Below, piece after piece: positions 16,896-24,509 of a stretch of 64,000 nt of DNA (its first letter is position 1; each line of letters begins with the position of its first letter). The position numbers and the translations under genes are program-made. This stretch comes from Cytobacillus oceanisediminis (lineage in GTDB: Bacteria; Bacillota; Bacilli; Bacillales; Cytobacillaceae), in contig NZ_QGTW01000005.1 of the NCBI RefSeq assembly GCF_003182355.1, positions 124,001 through 188,000 on the forward strand, given 5' to 3'. Below the pieces are notes generated by a model, which saw only the letters and a list, made by a program, of their open reading frames with translations, searched no databases and was not told the DNA's origin.

Positions 16896-18494
16896 TTATT
16901 TAATTTTAACATCATTCAACATTAAATAACTAACTGGGTTTACCCAAAGATCACTAACATTGCGGTTATAGGCAGCAAGATGCTCATGGCTTCGTATCGG
17001 GATATATACAGCATCTTCCATTTCAATCATTTGAGCTTTTTCATAAACTTCTTTCCTTTTCTCTGGATCCATTTCCTTCCGGCCGGCTTCAAGTAATTTG
17101 TCGACTTCTGGATTTGAATAGTGAAAAAAATTCCCAGGTGCTCCTATAGAATTTGTATGGAACAAACTGTATTGATTGTAATCTCCGTCTCCAGTTGCAT
17201 TTCCCCAGATGCTGTTGAACATATGGCCCTCCCCTTTTTCGTGTGTTGCTACATAGGCGCCATACTCTAGCATTTCAACTTTCACATCAACTCCAATTCC
17301 CTTAAGCTGAGATTGGATTACTTCTGCCATACTTACTCGTTCTTTTATGTCTGGCGTAAACAACGTCACTTCAAAGCCATTAGGATATCCAGCCTCTTTC
17401 AGAAGTTCCTTAGCTTTGTTTAGATCGTATTCATATGGATTCACATTTTCGCTATACCCAAATACCTTTGGGCTCATCGTTGAGTTTCCTAATTTCCCAA
17501 CATTGTTAAATACCCCAGATACAATCGAATCACGTTCAATCGCGTGACTAATTGCTTGTCGAACTAACACATTATCAAATGGAGGTTTATGTGTTCTAAA
17601 TCCAATAAATTCAGCACCTAATCCATCTGTTCGGTATAGCTTCATTGTAGTTGAGTTTTCAATGCGTTCTATTTCCGATACTGGAACCTGGTCTGTAATG
17701 TGCGCTTCTCCTGTTTCTATCGCTGCTAAACGGGTGGTATCTTCAGGCACAACTTTAAATTCTACTTTATTAATGTTTGGTTTTTCACCCCAATATTCTT
17801 CATTTTTCACTAATGTAATTTGCTTACCAGTCTGCCAAGCTTCAAACTTGAATGGACCTGTACCAACCGGCGACTTCGCTATCTGAGCAGGACTTTCATC
17901 AAACAATTTTGGACTCATAATGCTTCCTTCATTCGCAGCTAAAATGGATAAAAGCGGTGCGTACGGTTCGGATAAAAGAAATTGAACTGTATAATCATCA
18001 ATGATTTTTACTTCCTTAATCATACTAAACTTTTCTCTTTGCGGAGAGTTAGTCTTCAAATCAAGTAAGCGGACAAATGTTTTCTTTACTGCTTCTGCGT
18101 TGAAATCTGTACCGTCATGAAATTTAACTCCTTCTTGTAATTTAAATTCCCAAGTTAGGTTATCAATTTGTTTCCATTCTTTTGCAAGCCCTGGCTGAAT
18201 TTCCATATTTTTATCAGGGACTACAAGTGTTTCATACACTTTTTGATAAATGATACTCGCTGTATATAGATTCGTAATAAAATGGGGGTCTAAGCTTGTT
18301 GCATCAGATTTTATTAAAACCTTTAATGTCCCTCCCTCGTTTTCGTTTTTCACTTCAGCAGAACTGCCATCAATGCTGCCTTTGGTTCCAGTTGAACATG
18401 CCTGAACTATCAGCATTAGAATTACAAACAAAACAAAAAGGGGAAATCTTACTTTCTTATTCTTCATGAGCAACTTTGTTCTTGCTTCTCCCAT
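16896..18494 (-). CDS. peptide ABC transporter substrate-binding lipoprotein
   Basis: A 532-residue SBP family 5 (OppA/DppE-type) protein. The signal peptide ends in a lipobox VQAC, with C33 as the lipid-anchored first residue. SLDPHFITNLYTASIIYQKV and WEFKLQEGVKFHDGT are the family signatures. It should capture oligopeptides or similar ligands at the outer membrane face. No permease or ATPase genes are nearby, so it must share a transporter encoded elsewhere. An AGGAGGG lies 11 bases before the ATG at 18494; a second ATG nine codons in is possible. It lies near the ald-nhaC unit, but a terminator and pseudogenes intervene. Confidence 0.88.
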   Translation of the reverse strand: MGEARTKLLMKNKKVRFPLFVLFVILMLIVQACSTGTKGSIDGSSAEVKNENEGGTLKVLIKSDATSLDPHFITNLYTASIIYQKVYETLVVPDKNMEIQPGLAKEWKQIDNLTWEFKLQEGVKFHDGTDFNAEAVKKTFVRLLDLKTNSPQREKFSMIKEVKIIDDYTVQFLLSEPYAPLLSILAANEGSIMSPKLFDESPAQIAKSPVGTGPFKFEAWQTGKQITLVKNEEYWGEKPNINKVEFKVVPEDTTRLAAIETGEAHITDQVPVSEIERIENSTTMKLYRTDGLGAEFIGFRTHKPPFDNVLVRQAISHAIERDSIVSGVFNNVGKLGNSTMSPKVFGYSENVNPYEYDLNKAKELLKEAGYPNGFEVTLFTPDIKERVSMAEVIQSQLKGIGVDVKVEMLEYGAYVATHEKGEGHMFNSIWGNATGDGDYNQYSLFHTNSIGAPGNFFHYSNPEVDKLLEAGRKEMDPEKRKEVYEKAQMIEMEDAVYIPIRSHEHLAAYNRNVSDLWVNPVSYLMLNDVKIK

Positions 18495-18637
18495 TCTTAA
18501 ATTAACCCTCCTATTAATGTAATAAAAATACCTTTTTTCATTGATTAGTTTTATTATAGATAAAATATTTTAATATTTTTTACATAATTTTTACTAATTT
18601 TTTAATTATTTTGACAATTTTGAGTTTTCGTAATTTA

Positions 18638-19055
18638 TTACCAAGCGCTTAATACTCTTTTACATAAATTTTTAGTTCGTCTAGAATACATCCCATAATG
18701 GTGAATACTTTTAAATTGCTTGTCTGAAATTTGACGAATTAACATAAATTCTTCCAAGCTTACGGTTTCCGCCTTTTCTGTATCGCGGACACTTACCACT
18801 AATTGATGGGCTTGCAAACTTTTTAAAAGAGTTTAAACGAGTCTGTTCCCGAATGCTCCAGTTACACTTGTTACGCAGTTTTTAATTACTGTAAAAAGAA
18901 GAAAGCTTTTGAATGTCATTTGTGTTACTGTGGGTTCCCATTTCAATTTTTAAAATAGTACTAGGGTATAATCCACATCCGTTACTTACTTCAATTAGCA
19001 GCAGATTCTTAGCTTTTCTTTTTTCTTTAAATCCATTTGCAATAGTATTCATCAT
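18638..19055 (-). pseudogene. XRE-type HTH regulator remnant
   Basis: An ATGATG start with a perfect AGGAGG opens a 57-codon frame: IANGFKEKRKAKNLLLIEVS then YPSTILKIEMGTHSNTNDIQ and a TAA at 18882. This is a single lambda-repressor-like HTH with NxxxS-like contacts. After the stop another frame continues with VSVRDTEKAETVSLEEFMLI to a TAA at 18638, suggesting a longer original protein split by frameshifts. Either the 57-residue HTH still works alone or the gene is dead. Confidence 0.55.
18639..18653. promoter_or_regulatory. possible CcpA (cre) site
   Basis: TTAAGCGCTTGGTA resembles the cre consensus TGWAARCGYTWNCW, about 145 bases upstream of the peptide-binding gene. The first G is missing, so this is weak. 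Confidence 0.25.
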
Positions 19056-19065
19056 TTTTCCTCCT

Positions 19066-19125
19066 AAAAAAACGGAAGAACAGCAAACAAGGTTTCATCC
19101 CTGATTGCAGTTCTTCCGCTTTTAA
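19066..19125 (-). terminator. leader hairpin before the HTH remnant
   Basis: CGGAAGAAC-GCAA pairs with TTGC-GTTCTTCCG (14 bp, one mismatch). On the minus strand a run of seven T follows, ending only 1-2 bases before the AGGAGG of the HTH frame. It would either end an upstream transcript or attenuate the HTH gene. Confidence 0.6.
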
Positions 19126-19421
19126 TAATATGTATTTACCGCATTTTACCACAAACATTTTGTGAGATTAACAGAGTTTAAGATAATAGGTTCAATCTTC
19201 TTTAATTCCTGAAGCCCCTTTTCCTTTTGCGGTTTGGTCCCATAGTTAATCATTCCATTTATAACAACCATTTTCTGCAAAGAACTGCTGTATCTAATTG
19301 ATCTAGTCCCTGCATATCAGGTTTATTTAATTCCATATAAATCTCCTCCCTTAAATTGAGTTGGGTTCGATTTTTCTTAATATGTTAATAGCATCTAAAG
19401 ATTAATGTGCAAATTTTCCAT
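19126..19421 (-). other. spacer with a possible decayed short gene
   Basis: A GGGAGGAG ribosome site precedes an ATG at 19336 that opens MELNKPDMQGLDQLDTAV and stops at 19259. The neighbouring frame continues with QFFAENGCYKWND. This looks like a frameshifted short gene. I cannot name it. Confidence 0.3.
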
Positions 19422-19455
19422 AAAAAAACACCATTCCACTCAATAAAATGGTGTT
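19422..19455 (-). terminator. terminator downstream of nhaC
   Basis: AACACCATT and AATGGTGTT arms with TTTTTTTA after them on the minus strand, about 150 bases past the nhaC stop. Confidence 0.65.
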
Positions 19456-19605
19456 AAAGAAGCATATCTTTAAAAAATGACCTGTTTCAAGCCTATTTGT
19501 CCTGCTTTTCTTTAATAGCATAGACGGTCGTCTTCAGAAACGGCTCTACTTTAAGCATTCGTTAGTGTTAGCTTGATGGGTATGGAGTACCACCAACAAT
19601 CAATT

Positions 19606-21003
19606 TTAAACAAAAACGATCCCAACGATCAGATAAAAAACACAAGCAATTGCTGCTACTGTTAATGCATACGGAATCTGTGTTTTGACATGATCCATAT
19701 GATCGGAGGCTGCACCAGTGGAGGCTAGAACGGTTGTATCTGATAAAGGCGAACAATGATCTCCAAAAACACCTCCGCCTCCAACAGCTGCTATTGTAGC
19801 TAAAACAATCGTCGTCACTTCATCCCCTGTATAGTTAAATGCAAGAGGAACCGCTAAAGGCATGACGATTGCAAAAGTCCCCCAAGAAGAACCTGTAGCA
19901 AAAGCAATGATCGCCGCAATTATAAAGGTAATGACTGGCAGCAGGCTTGGAGTCAACCAATTTTCGCTGACGGATACAACGTAATCAGCTGTCCCGATGT
20001 CTTCAGTTAGTTTATTCAAGGAATAGGCGAACGCCAAAATGATTATTGCTGGTAAAACACCCTTCATCCCAGCAGTTGCCGTTTTCATAATATCATTAAA
20101 AGGGATTCCCTGTATTCGCATAATAACACCTAAAATTACAGAAGCTGCCAAAAACGCTTCCATTGTTTTTGCTGAATCTAACACAATGAACGTACCTACT
20201 GCGATAGAGATCACAATCAAAACAGGCAAGAAAAAATTCAAGAAGACATTAGGTTTTATCCCATCAAAAGGTGGGGTTTCTGTCAATTCCTCTCCCATTA
20301 ACGGTTCGGCTCCGTCACGTAAAACTTTTCCTTCCTTTAGTGCCCGTTCCTCCGCTTTCTTCATCGGCCCAAAATCAGGGATTACTTTCATGGCAATTAA
20401 TCCTACAAATAGAACCGATAATATGGCATAAAAGTTAAAAGGGATTGATTGAACAAAAACTCCCATCGCCATATCCGGACTTTTTATAGCTCCCATTCCT
20501 ACCAATAACCCTGAAATAAACACTGCCCATCCTGTGATAGGAACCATGACGCTTACAGGCGCAGAAGTTGAATCCGCTATATAAGACAACTTTTCTCTTG
20601 AAATTTTTGCTTTATCAGACAAATTGCGCATTGTCGATCCGACGAATAACGGACTAAAATAGTCACTAAAGAACACGAACATACCTAAAAACCAGGAAAA
20701 AAGCTGTGTCTTGACCCTGCTCAATTTCTTGCGCTCCATGATTAGTGTAAATTCCTGAATAGCACCGGTACGTTGAAAAAATGCAATTAACACCCCTATA
20801 AAAAGTTCCAGTAAAAAAATCCACGAAAAACTCGTAGTACCTAATGCTTCTTTCATCAAGTTTGGAAATCCTAATAGTCCTTGACCAGCTATAAGCACTC
20901 CGATAAAACATGCGACAGCAAGCGAAAAGACAGTGTTTCTTGTTACAAATGCTAATATAATTGCAACCGCTGCAGGAACAAGTGATAGAATACCTAAATC
21001 CAT
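19606..21003 (-). CDS. NhaC-family Na+/H+ antiporter or amino acid carrier
   Basis: A 465-residue membrane protein of the NhaC family (PF03553) with about 11-12 helices. Hallmarks are FFSDYFSPLFVGSTMR (about 111-126) and the late GGGGVFGDHCSPLSDTTVLA followed by HVKTQIPYA. Family members exchange Na+/H+, or exchange malate/lactate or amino acids. It begins 25 bases after ald in the same direction, so it is probably co-transcribed from the sigma-54 promoter, making an alanine- or amino-acid-linked substrate more likely than bulk sodium extrusion. GGGAGGG precedes the ATG. Confidence 0.85.
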   Translation of the reverse strand: MDLGILSLVPAAVAIILAFVTRNTVFSLAVACFIGVLIAGQGLLGFPNLMKEALGTTSFSWIFLLELFIGVLIAFFQRTGAIQEFTLIMERKKLSRVKTQLFSWFLGMFVFFSDYFSPLFVGSTMRNLSDKAKISREKLSYIADSTSAPVSVMVPITGWAVFISGLLVGMGAIKSPDMAMGVFVQSIPFNFYAILSVLFVGLIAMKVIPDFGPMKKAEERALKEGKVLRDGAEPLMGEELTETPPFDGIKPNVFLNFFLPVLIVISIAVGTFIVLDSAKTMEAFLAASVILGVIMRIQGIPFNDIMKTATAGMKGVLPAIIILAFAYSLNKLTEDIGTADYVVSVSENWLTPSLLPVITFIIAAIIAFATGSSWGTFAIVMPLAVPLAFNYTGDEVTTIVLATIAAVGGGGVFGDHCSPLSDTTVLASTGAASDHMDHVKTQIPYALTVAAIACVFYLIVGIVFV

Positions 21004-21028
21004 GTACTTCCCTCCCTAAAAATAAAAT

Positions 21029-22126
21029 TTATTTTAACAACTCCTGAGGTTTCACCCATTGTCGATTTTGAATATTGCCTGTTTCTTCATGGGTTAACAC
21101 TCCTTTAAAAGCAGTAAGCCCTTTTCGAAGATATTCATCTTCAAGCAAAGCTTTTTCAACCCCTTTTTCGGCAATAGCTAGTATATGTGGGAAAACAGAT
21201 GCGGCATACGCAATCGATGCCGTGTTTGGAACGGCTCCAGGTATATTATCAACTCCGTAATGGATAATACCGTCCACTGTATAAACCGGATCATTAAACG
21301 TTGTTGGACGATAGGTTTCAATAGCTCCTCCAACGTCTGCACTAATATCAACAATCACCGATCCCTTTTGCATCTTACCAAGCATTTCTCTTGTAATCAG
21401 ATGGTCTGTTCGTTGTTTGGGCCACTTCACACAGTTGATGATAAGGTCCACACTCGGTAAAATTTCTTTAATCGTTTCTTGATTCGAAAATCCTGTCGTA
21501 ACATTCTTCGGAAAAAGAAACTGAGCCTCTCTTAAGACACCGATATTAATGTCTAGTAACCTCACCTGTGCTCTTAATGAAGCTAGGACGTCAACCGCGC
21601 TTTTTCCGACGATTCCTCCTCCTAGCACCAATGCTTGGATTCCGGGAACACCGCCTACTCCTCCTACTAATTTTCCCAATCCACCGTTTGTTGAGAGGAG
21701 ATACTGGATTCCCATTAATGCACCTAGCTTTCCAGCCACTTCACAATTAGGTGATCCGAAACGATGAGTATCTTCCGCTGTAATAGCAATTACTTCTTTA
21801 TCTAACAACACATCAACCTCTTCTTTGTTTGCCGCAGGGTGCAGACATGAGAAAAGGATTTGCCCCGGTTTAATAAGTGAATACTCTTTCGGACTAATTT
21901 CCTTTACTTTCACAACCATATCGGACTGATCAAAAATATCTTTCGCTTGCTGCATAATCACTGCTCCGGCATCAAGGTAAGATTGGTCAGGAAAACCCGC
22001 TTTGAGCCCTGCATCTTTTTCTACCAATACCTTGTGGCCTTTACGCGACAGTACCTTCACTTCATTTGGCGTTAAAATAACACGTGATTCCCCATCCTTA
22101 ACTTCCTTTAAAACCCCGATTTTCAT
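21029..22126 (-). CDS. ald: alanine dehydrogenase-like AlaDH/PNT enzyme
   Basis: A 365-residue NAD-dependent enzyme, predicted to convert L-alanine to pyruvate and ammonia. The substrate residues R15 (ESRV), the Lys of VKVKE (~73-75) and the His of SCLHPA (~96) are present. The NAD fold has VLGGGIVGKSAVDVLASL near 168. The C-terminal signature is SADVGGAIET with HYGVDNIPGAVP, so it belongs to a branch distinct from B. subtilis Ald (VDQGG), and another amino acid is possible. It is the first gene of an ald-nhaC unit behind a -24/-12 promoter, with the activator gene directly upstream. Confidence 0.82.
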   Translation of the reverse strand: MKIGVLKEVKDGESRVILTPNEVKVLSRKGHKVLVEKDAGLKAGFPDQSYLDAGAVIMQQAKDIFDQSDMVVKVKEISPKEYSLIKPGQILFSCLHPAANKEEVDVLLDKEVIAITAEDTHRFGSPNCEVAGKLGALMGIQYLLSTNGGLGKLVGGVGGVPGIQALVLGGGIVGKSAVDVLASLRAQVRLLDINIGVLREAQFLFPKNVTTGFSNQETIKEILPSVDLIINCVKWPKQRTDHLITREMLGKMQKGSVIVDISADVGGAIETYRPTTFNDPVYTVDGIIHYGVDNIPGAVPNTASIAYAASVFPHILAIAEKGVEKALLEDEYLRKGLTAFKGVLTHEETGNIQNRQWVKPQELLK

Positions 22127-22167
22127 CTTCGTCCTTCTCCCCTTCTTTTAAAAGTTATATACTTAAA

Positions 22168-22183
22168 TGCAAAACTCATGCCA
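22168..22183 (-). promoter_or_regulatory. sigma-54 (SigL) -24/-12 promoter
   Basis: The minus strand reads TGGCAT-GAGTT-TTGCA, matching TGGCAC-N5-TTGCW with exact spacing, 42 bases upstream of the ald start. An adjacent sigma-54 activator gene supports the call. Confidence 0.85.
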
Positions 22184-22207
22184 GCTTTAAAAAAAGGGGA
22201 AATTTAA

Positions 22208-22250
22208 TAAAAAAGCAGGCAAAACCCCTTGCAAAAGGATTTTTGCCTAC
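22208..22250 (-). terminator. terminator of the sigma-54 activator gene
   Basis: GTAGGCAAAA pairs with TTTTGCCTGC, enclosing a CCTT/AAGG inner pairing, followed by TTTTTTTATT on the minus strand. It insulates ald from readthrough. Confidence 0.8.
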
Positions 22251-22319
22251 AATAAAATGGTTGTGTAAATCTTAAATGGTATAAAACGAGCAATTTGCTG
22301 TTAAGTTTTGGGCACCTAT

Positions 22320-23720
22320 CTATTGATGGTAGTTAAACCTGTTGTTTATTCCGTATTGGTTAATTTTTCTTTGTAATGTTTGTCTAGGGATTTCCAGCAG
22401 CCGTGCAGATTTTGATACATTTCCGCTTGTTAGAATCATTGCCTGTTCAATTCTTGTTTTTTCTAGATTTGCAATCTCATCTTTTAACGGCTTGATTTTT
22501 ATAGAGGAAAAAGACTGTTGTATACCCATTAAATGCTTAATTTGCTGTTCTAAATGATTATATTGTAATGTATCATCACAAGCATCTGCCTGATTTATCG
22601 CATATTCGATCACATTTTCAAGCTCCCTGACATTTCCTGGCCAATCATAACTCAGCAAAAACTCTAGTGAATCTCTTGAAATATGAACAATGTTCTTCTT
22701 ATGGCTTTTATTAAACTTACTAACAAAATAATCAACCAACAGGCGTATATCCTCTCTTCTCTCTCGTAAAGGAGGAATTGCCAATGTCATAACCCCAAGA
22801 CGGTAATAAAGATCTTGGCGCAGCTTTCCATCCAGGACACACTGTGCCGGATGCACGTTAGTTGCAGTAATGACACGAACATTAACGGCTCTTACCAGTT
22901 TGTCTCCTAGCCTGCGAACACAGTCATCTTCCAATACCCTTAAAAGTTTTGCCTGTAGATGAATCGGCATTGAATTAATCTCGTCAAGGAAAAGAGTTCC
23001 GCCATTTGCCAATTCGAATAAGCCAGGATTATCCTCAGCCCCTGTAAAGCTGCCTCTTTTTGTGCCAAACAAAATACTTTCAATTAAACTCTCAGGAAGT
23101 GCAGCACAATTCTGGGTAATAAAGGGTTTTGTGGATCGTTCACTCTCATTATGTATCGCATGGGCAAACAATTCTTTGCCCGTCCCTGTTTCTCCATAGA
23201 TAAAAACAGGCGAATCCCCTTTGGCAAACTTCTTGACAGATTCCTTTAATTGATTCATTTCTTCATCAACCGTTATGATATCTTCCAAAAAATAAACAGC
23301 TCTTTCCGGCTGAATCTTCGTTTTTAATTGCTTACTATTAAATGAACTTGAATCAATTTCTATAACTGAATTGAGCGGACGGTCTTCATCGCTTATATCC
23401 TTTGAGAGTTCTATCGAGCCGATAATTTTCCCATGGGCTTTAATAGGTAACGAAACATTTGTGGTTTCTTTTTCAATCCCTCTGAAATCGACTATATTTT
23501 GTTTTGCACGATAAATCGGCTTTCCTGTTTTCATTACCTTAAAAAGGGTGCTCGATCGTTCATCAAGCATAGGGAAAGCAGAAAAAAGGCTTAGGCCGAT
23601 AATCTTCTCATTCTCATCAATTTCTTCGTGAAACCTTGGATTAAATTTAACGGTAAACAAAATTGTTCCTGAAGTATCAATTATCGTAATGCCGTCAATA
23701 TATCTTAACTGGTCCAACAC
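22320..23720 (-). CDS. sigma-54-dependent activator, RocR-like (PAS-AAA-Fis)
   Basis: A 466-residue enhancer-binding protein. An N-terminal PAS domain (about 1-110) probably senses a small ligand. The AAA+ domain has Walker A GETGTGKE (about 177), a sigma-54 contact loop GSFTGA in place of GAFTGA, Walker B GTLFLDEI and the YDWPGNVRELENV segment. A C-terminal Fis-type HTH (NVSKSARLLEIPRQTLQRKI) binds DNA. Size and layout match RocR. The start is GTG at 23720 with GGGGATG upstream. It sits just upstream of the -24/-12 promoter of ald-nhaC, which it should activate, presumably in response to an amino acid. Confidence 0.88.
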   Translation of the reverse strand: MLDQLRYIDGITIIDTSGTILFTVKFNPRFHEEIDENEKIIGLSLFSAFPMLDERSSTLFKVMKTGKPIYRAKQNIVDFRGIEKETTNVSLPIKAHGKIIGSIELSKDISDEDRPLNSVIEIDSSSFNSKQLKTKIQPERAVYFLEDIITVDEEMNQLKESVKKFAKGDSPVFIYGETGTGKELFAHAIHNESERSTKPFITQNCAALPESLIESILFGTKRGSFTGAEDNPGLFELANGGTLFLDEINSMPIHLQAKLLRVLEDDCVRRLGDKLVRAVNVRVITATNVHPAQCVLDGKLRQDLYYRLGVMTLAIPPLRERREDIRLLVDYFVSKFNKSHKKNIVHISRDSLEFLLSYDWPGNVRELENVIEYAINQADACDDTLQYNHLEQQIKHLMGIQQSFSSIKIKPLKDEIANLEKTRIEQAMILTSGNVSKSARLLEIPRQTLQRKINQYGINNRFNYHQ

Positions 23721-23994
23721 TATAAATCATCCCCGTGTATTCACTTTATTTTCTACTATATTACAGAACTTTCAATCAAAAAACATCAAGTGGTTTACGA
23801 ATTAGGATCCTAACTTCTATCTTTTTAACTTGCTTAGATGGCTATGAATTACTTATTCTTCCTCATTAATTTTCAATATATAAATCTGGTTTGATTTTCT
23901 TAATTGTGGATTTGAAAGATAGTCGTATCGTTTATAAAAAAGATGTACTGTTTATAAATTATCTAGACCTAAATTTTAAAAACTCATAAAAAAT

Positions 23995-24038
23995 AAAGGG
24001 TGATACATATTAGTTATGTGTAATATGTATCACCCTTT
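23995..24038. terminator. bidirectional terminator
   Basis: AAAGGGTGATACATAT and ATATGTATCACCCTTT form a 16-bp perfect stem with T-rich tracts on both sides. Confidence 0.75.
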
Positions 24039-24112
24039 TAATTCTTGTTTAACCCCTATTCACTTGTTAAGTGTTTTTTGTAATTTTTTTTGGAGGCCTG
24101 TGAATATAAAAA

Positions 24113-24146
24113 ACCGGGCGATGCCAGAGCTAGGCATCACCCGGTT
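24113..24146 (-). terminator. terminator of the MFS remnant
   Basis: ACCGGG-GATGCC pairs with GGCATC-CCCGGT, followed by TTTTTTATA on the minus strand, directly after the MFS remnant stop. Confidence 0.8.
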
Positions 24147-24159
24147 GTCAGCATATTTA

Positions 24160-24447
24160 TCACTCTTTAGCAGTCTCTAAATGTTTAACAACAACTAATT
24201 CCTCATCCGTCTTAACTTCATGATGGGGTTTTACCTTTTTAATAAAGAAAGCAAGAATGAGTGCGATAACCGCAATCAATGCAGAAATAAAGAAGGTAAA
24301 ATTAATACCATGCAGCATCGCTTCATTCATGATTTGCTGTTTTATTTCAGTTGTGGCCTGTGTAGATGGTTAATGTTTCATTTAATATAGCAACAAAGGC
24401 CCCGATAATGGCGTTTTTTTTTGAACAGATTTGGTTTCCTGCGACAT
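24160..24447 (-). pseudogene. DHA2-type MFS drug transporter, internally deleted
   Basis: The N-terminus MSQETKSVQKKNAIIGAFVA-ILNETLT is typical of EmrB/QacA-type pumps and then runs into a stop. In the next frame the C-terminal part resumes with TTEIKQQIMNEAMLHGINFT, a last membrane helix and the tail KPHHEVKTDEELVVVKHLE. About 400 middle codons are missing, so the gene was reduced by one large internal deletion. Start, end and terminator are all retained. Confidence 0.85.
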
Positions 24448-24509
24448 ATAGAATCAGCCCTACTTTCTATGTTAAGTGAAGATTTGTTTATCGAATAACT
24501 CCATCTGAG

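Larger units (their letters stand above)
23721..24159. other. gene-free stretch with two strong hairpins
   Basis: AT-rich, no coding frame. The first ~60 bases should hold the activator promoter. Two terminator-like hairpins are listed separately. Confidence 0.45.

Noticed and set aside
16896..23720. Peptide-binding protein, ald and nhaC as one operon
   Set aside because: A terminator (19422-19455), a decayed HTH gene and ~1.1 kb separate the peptide-binding gene from nhaC.
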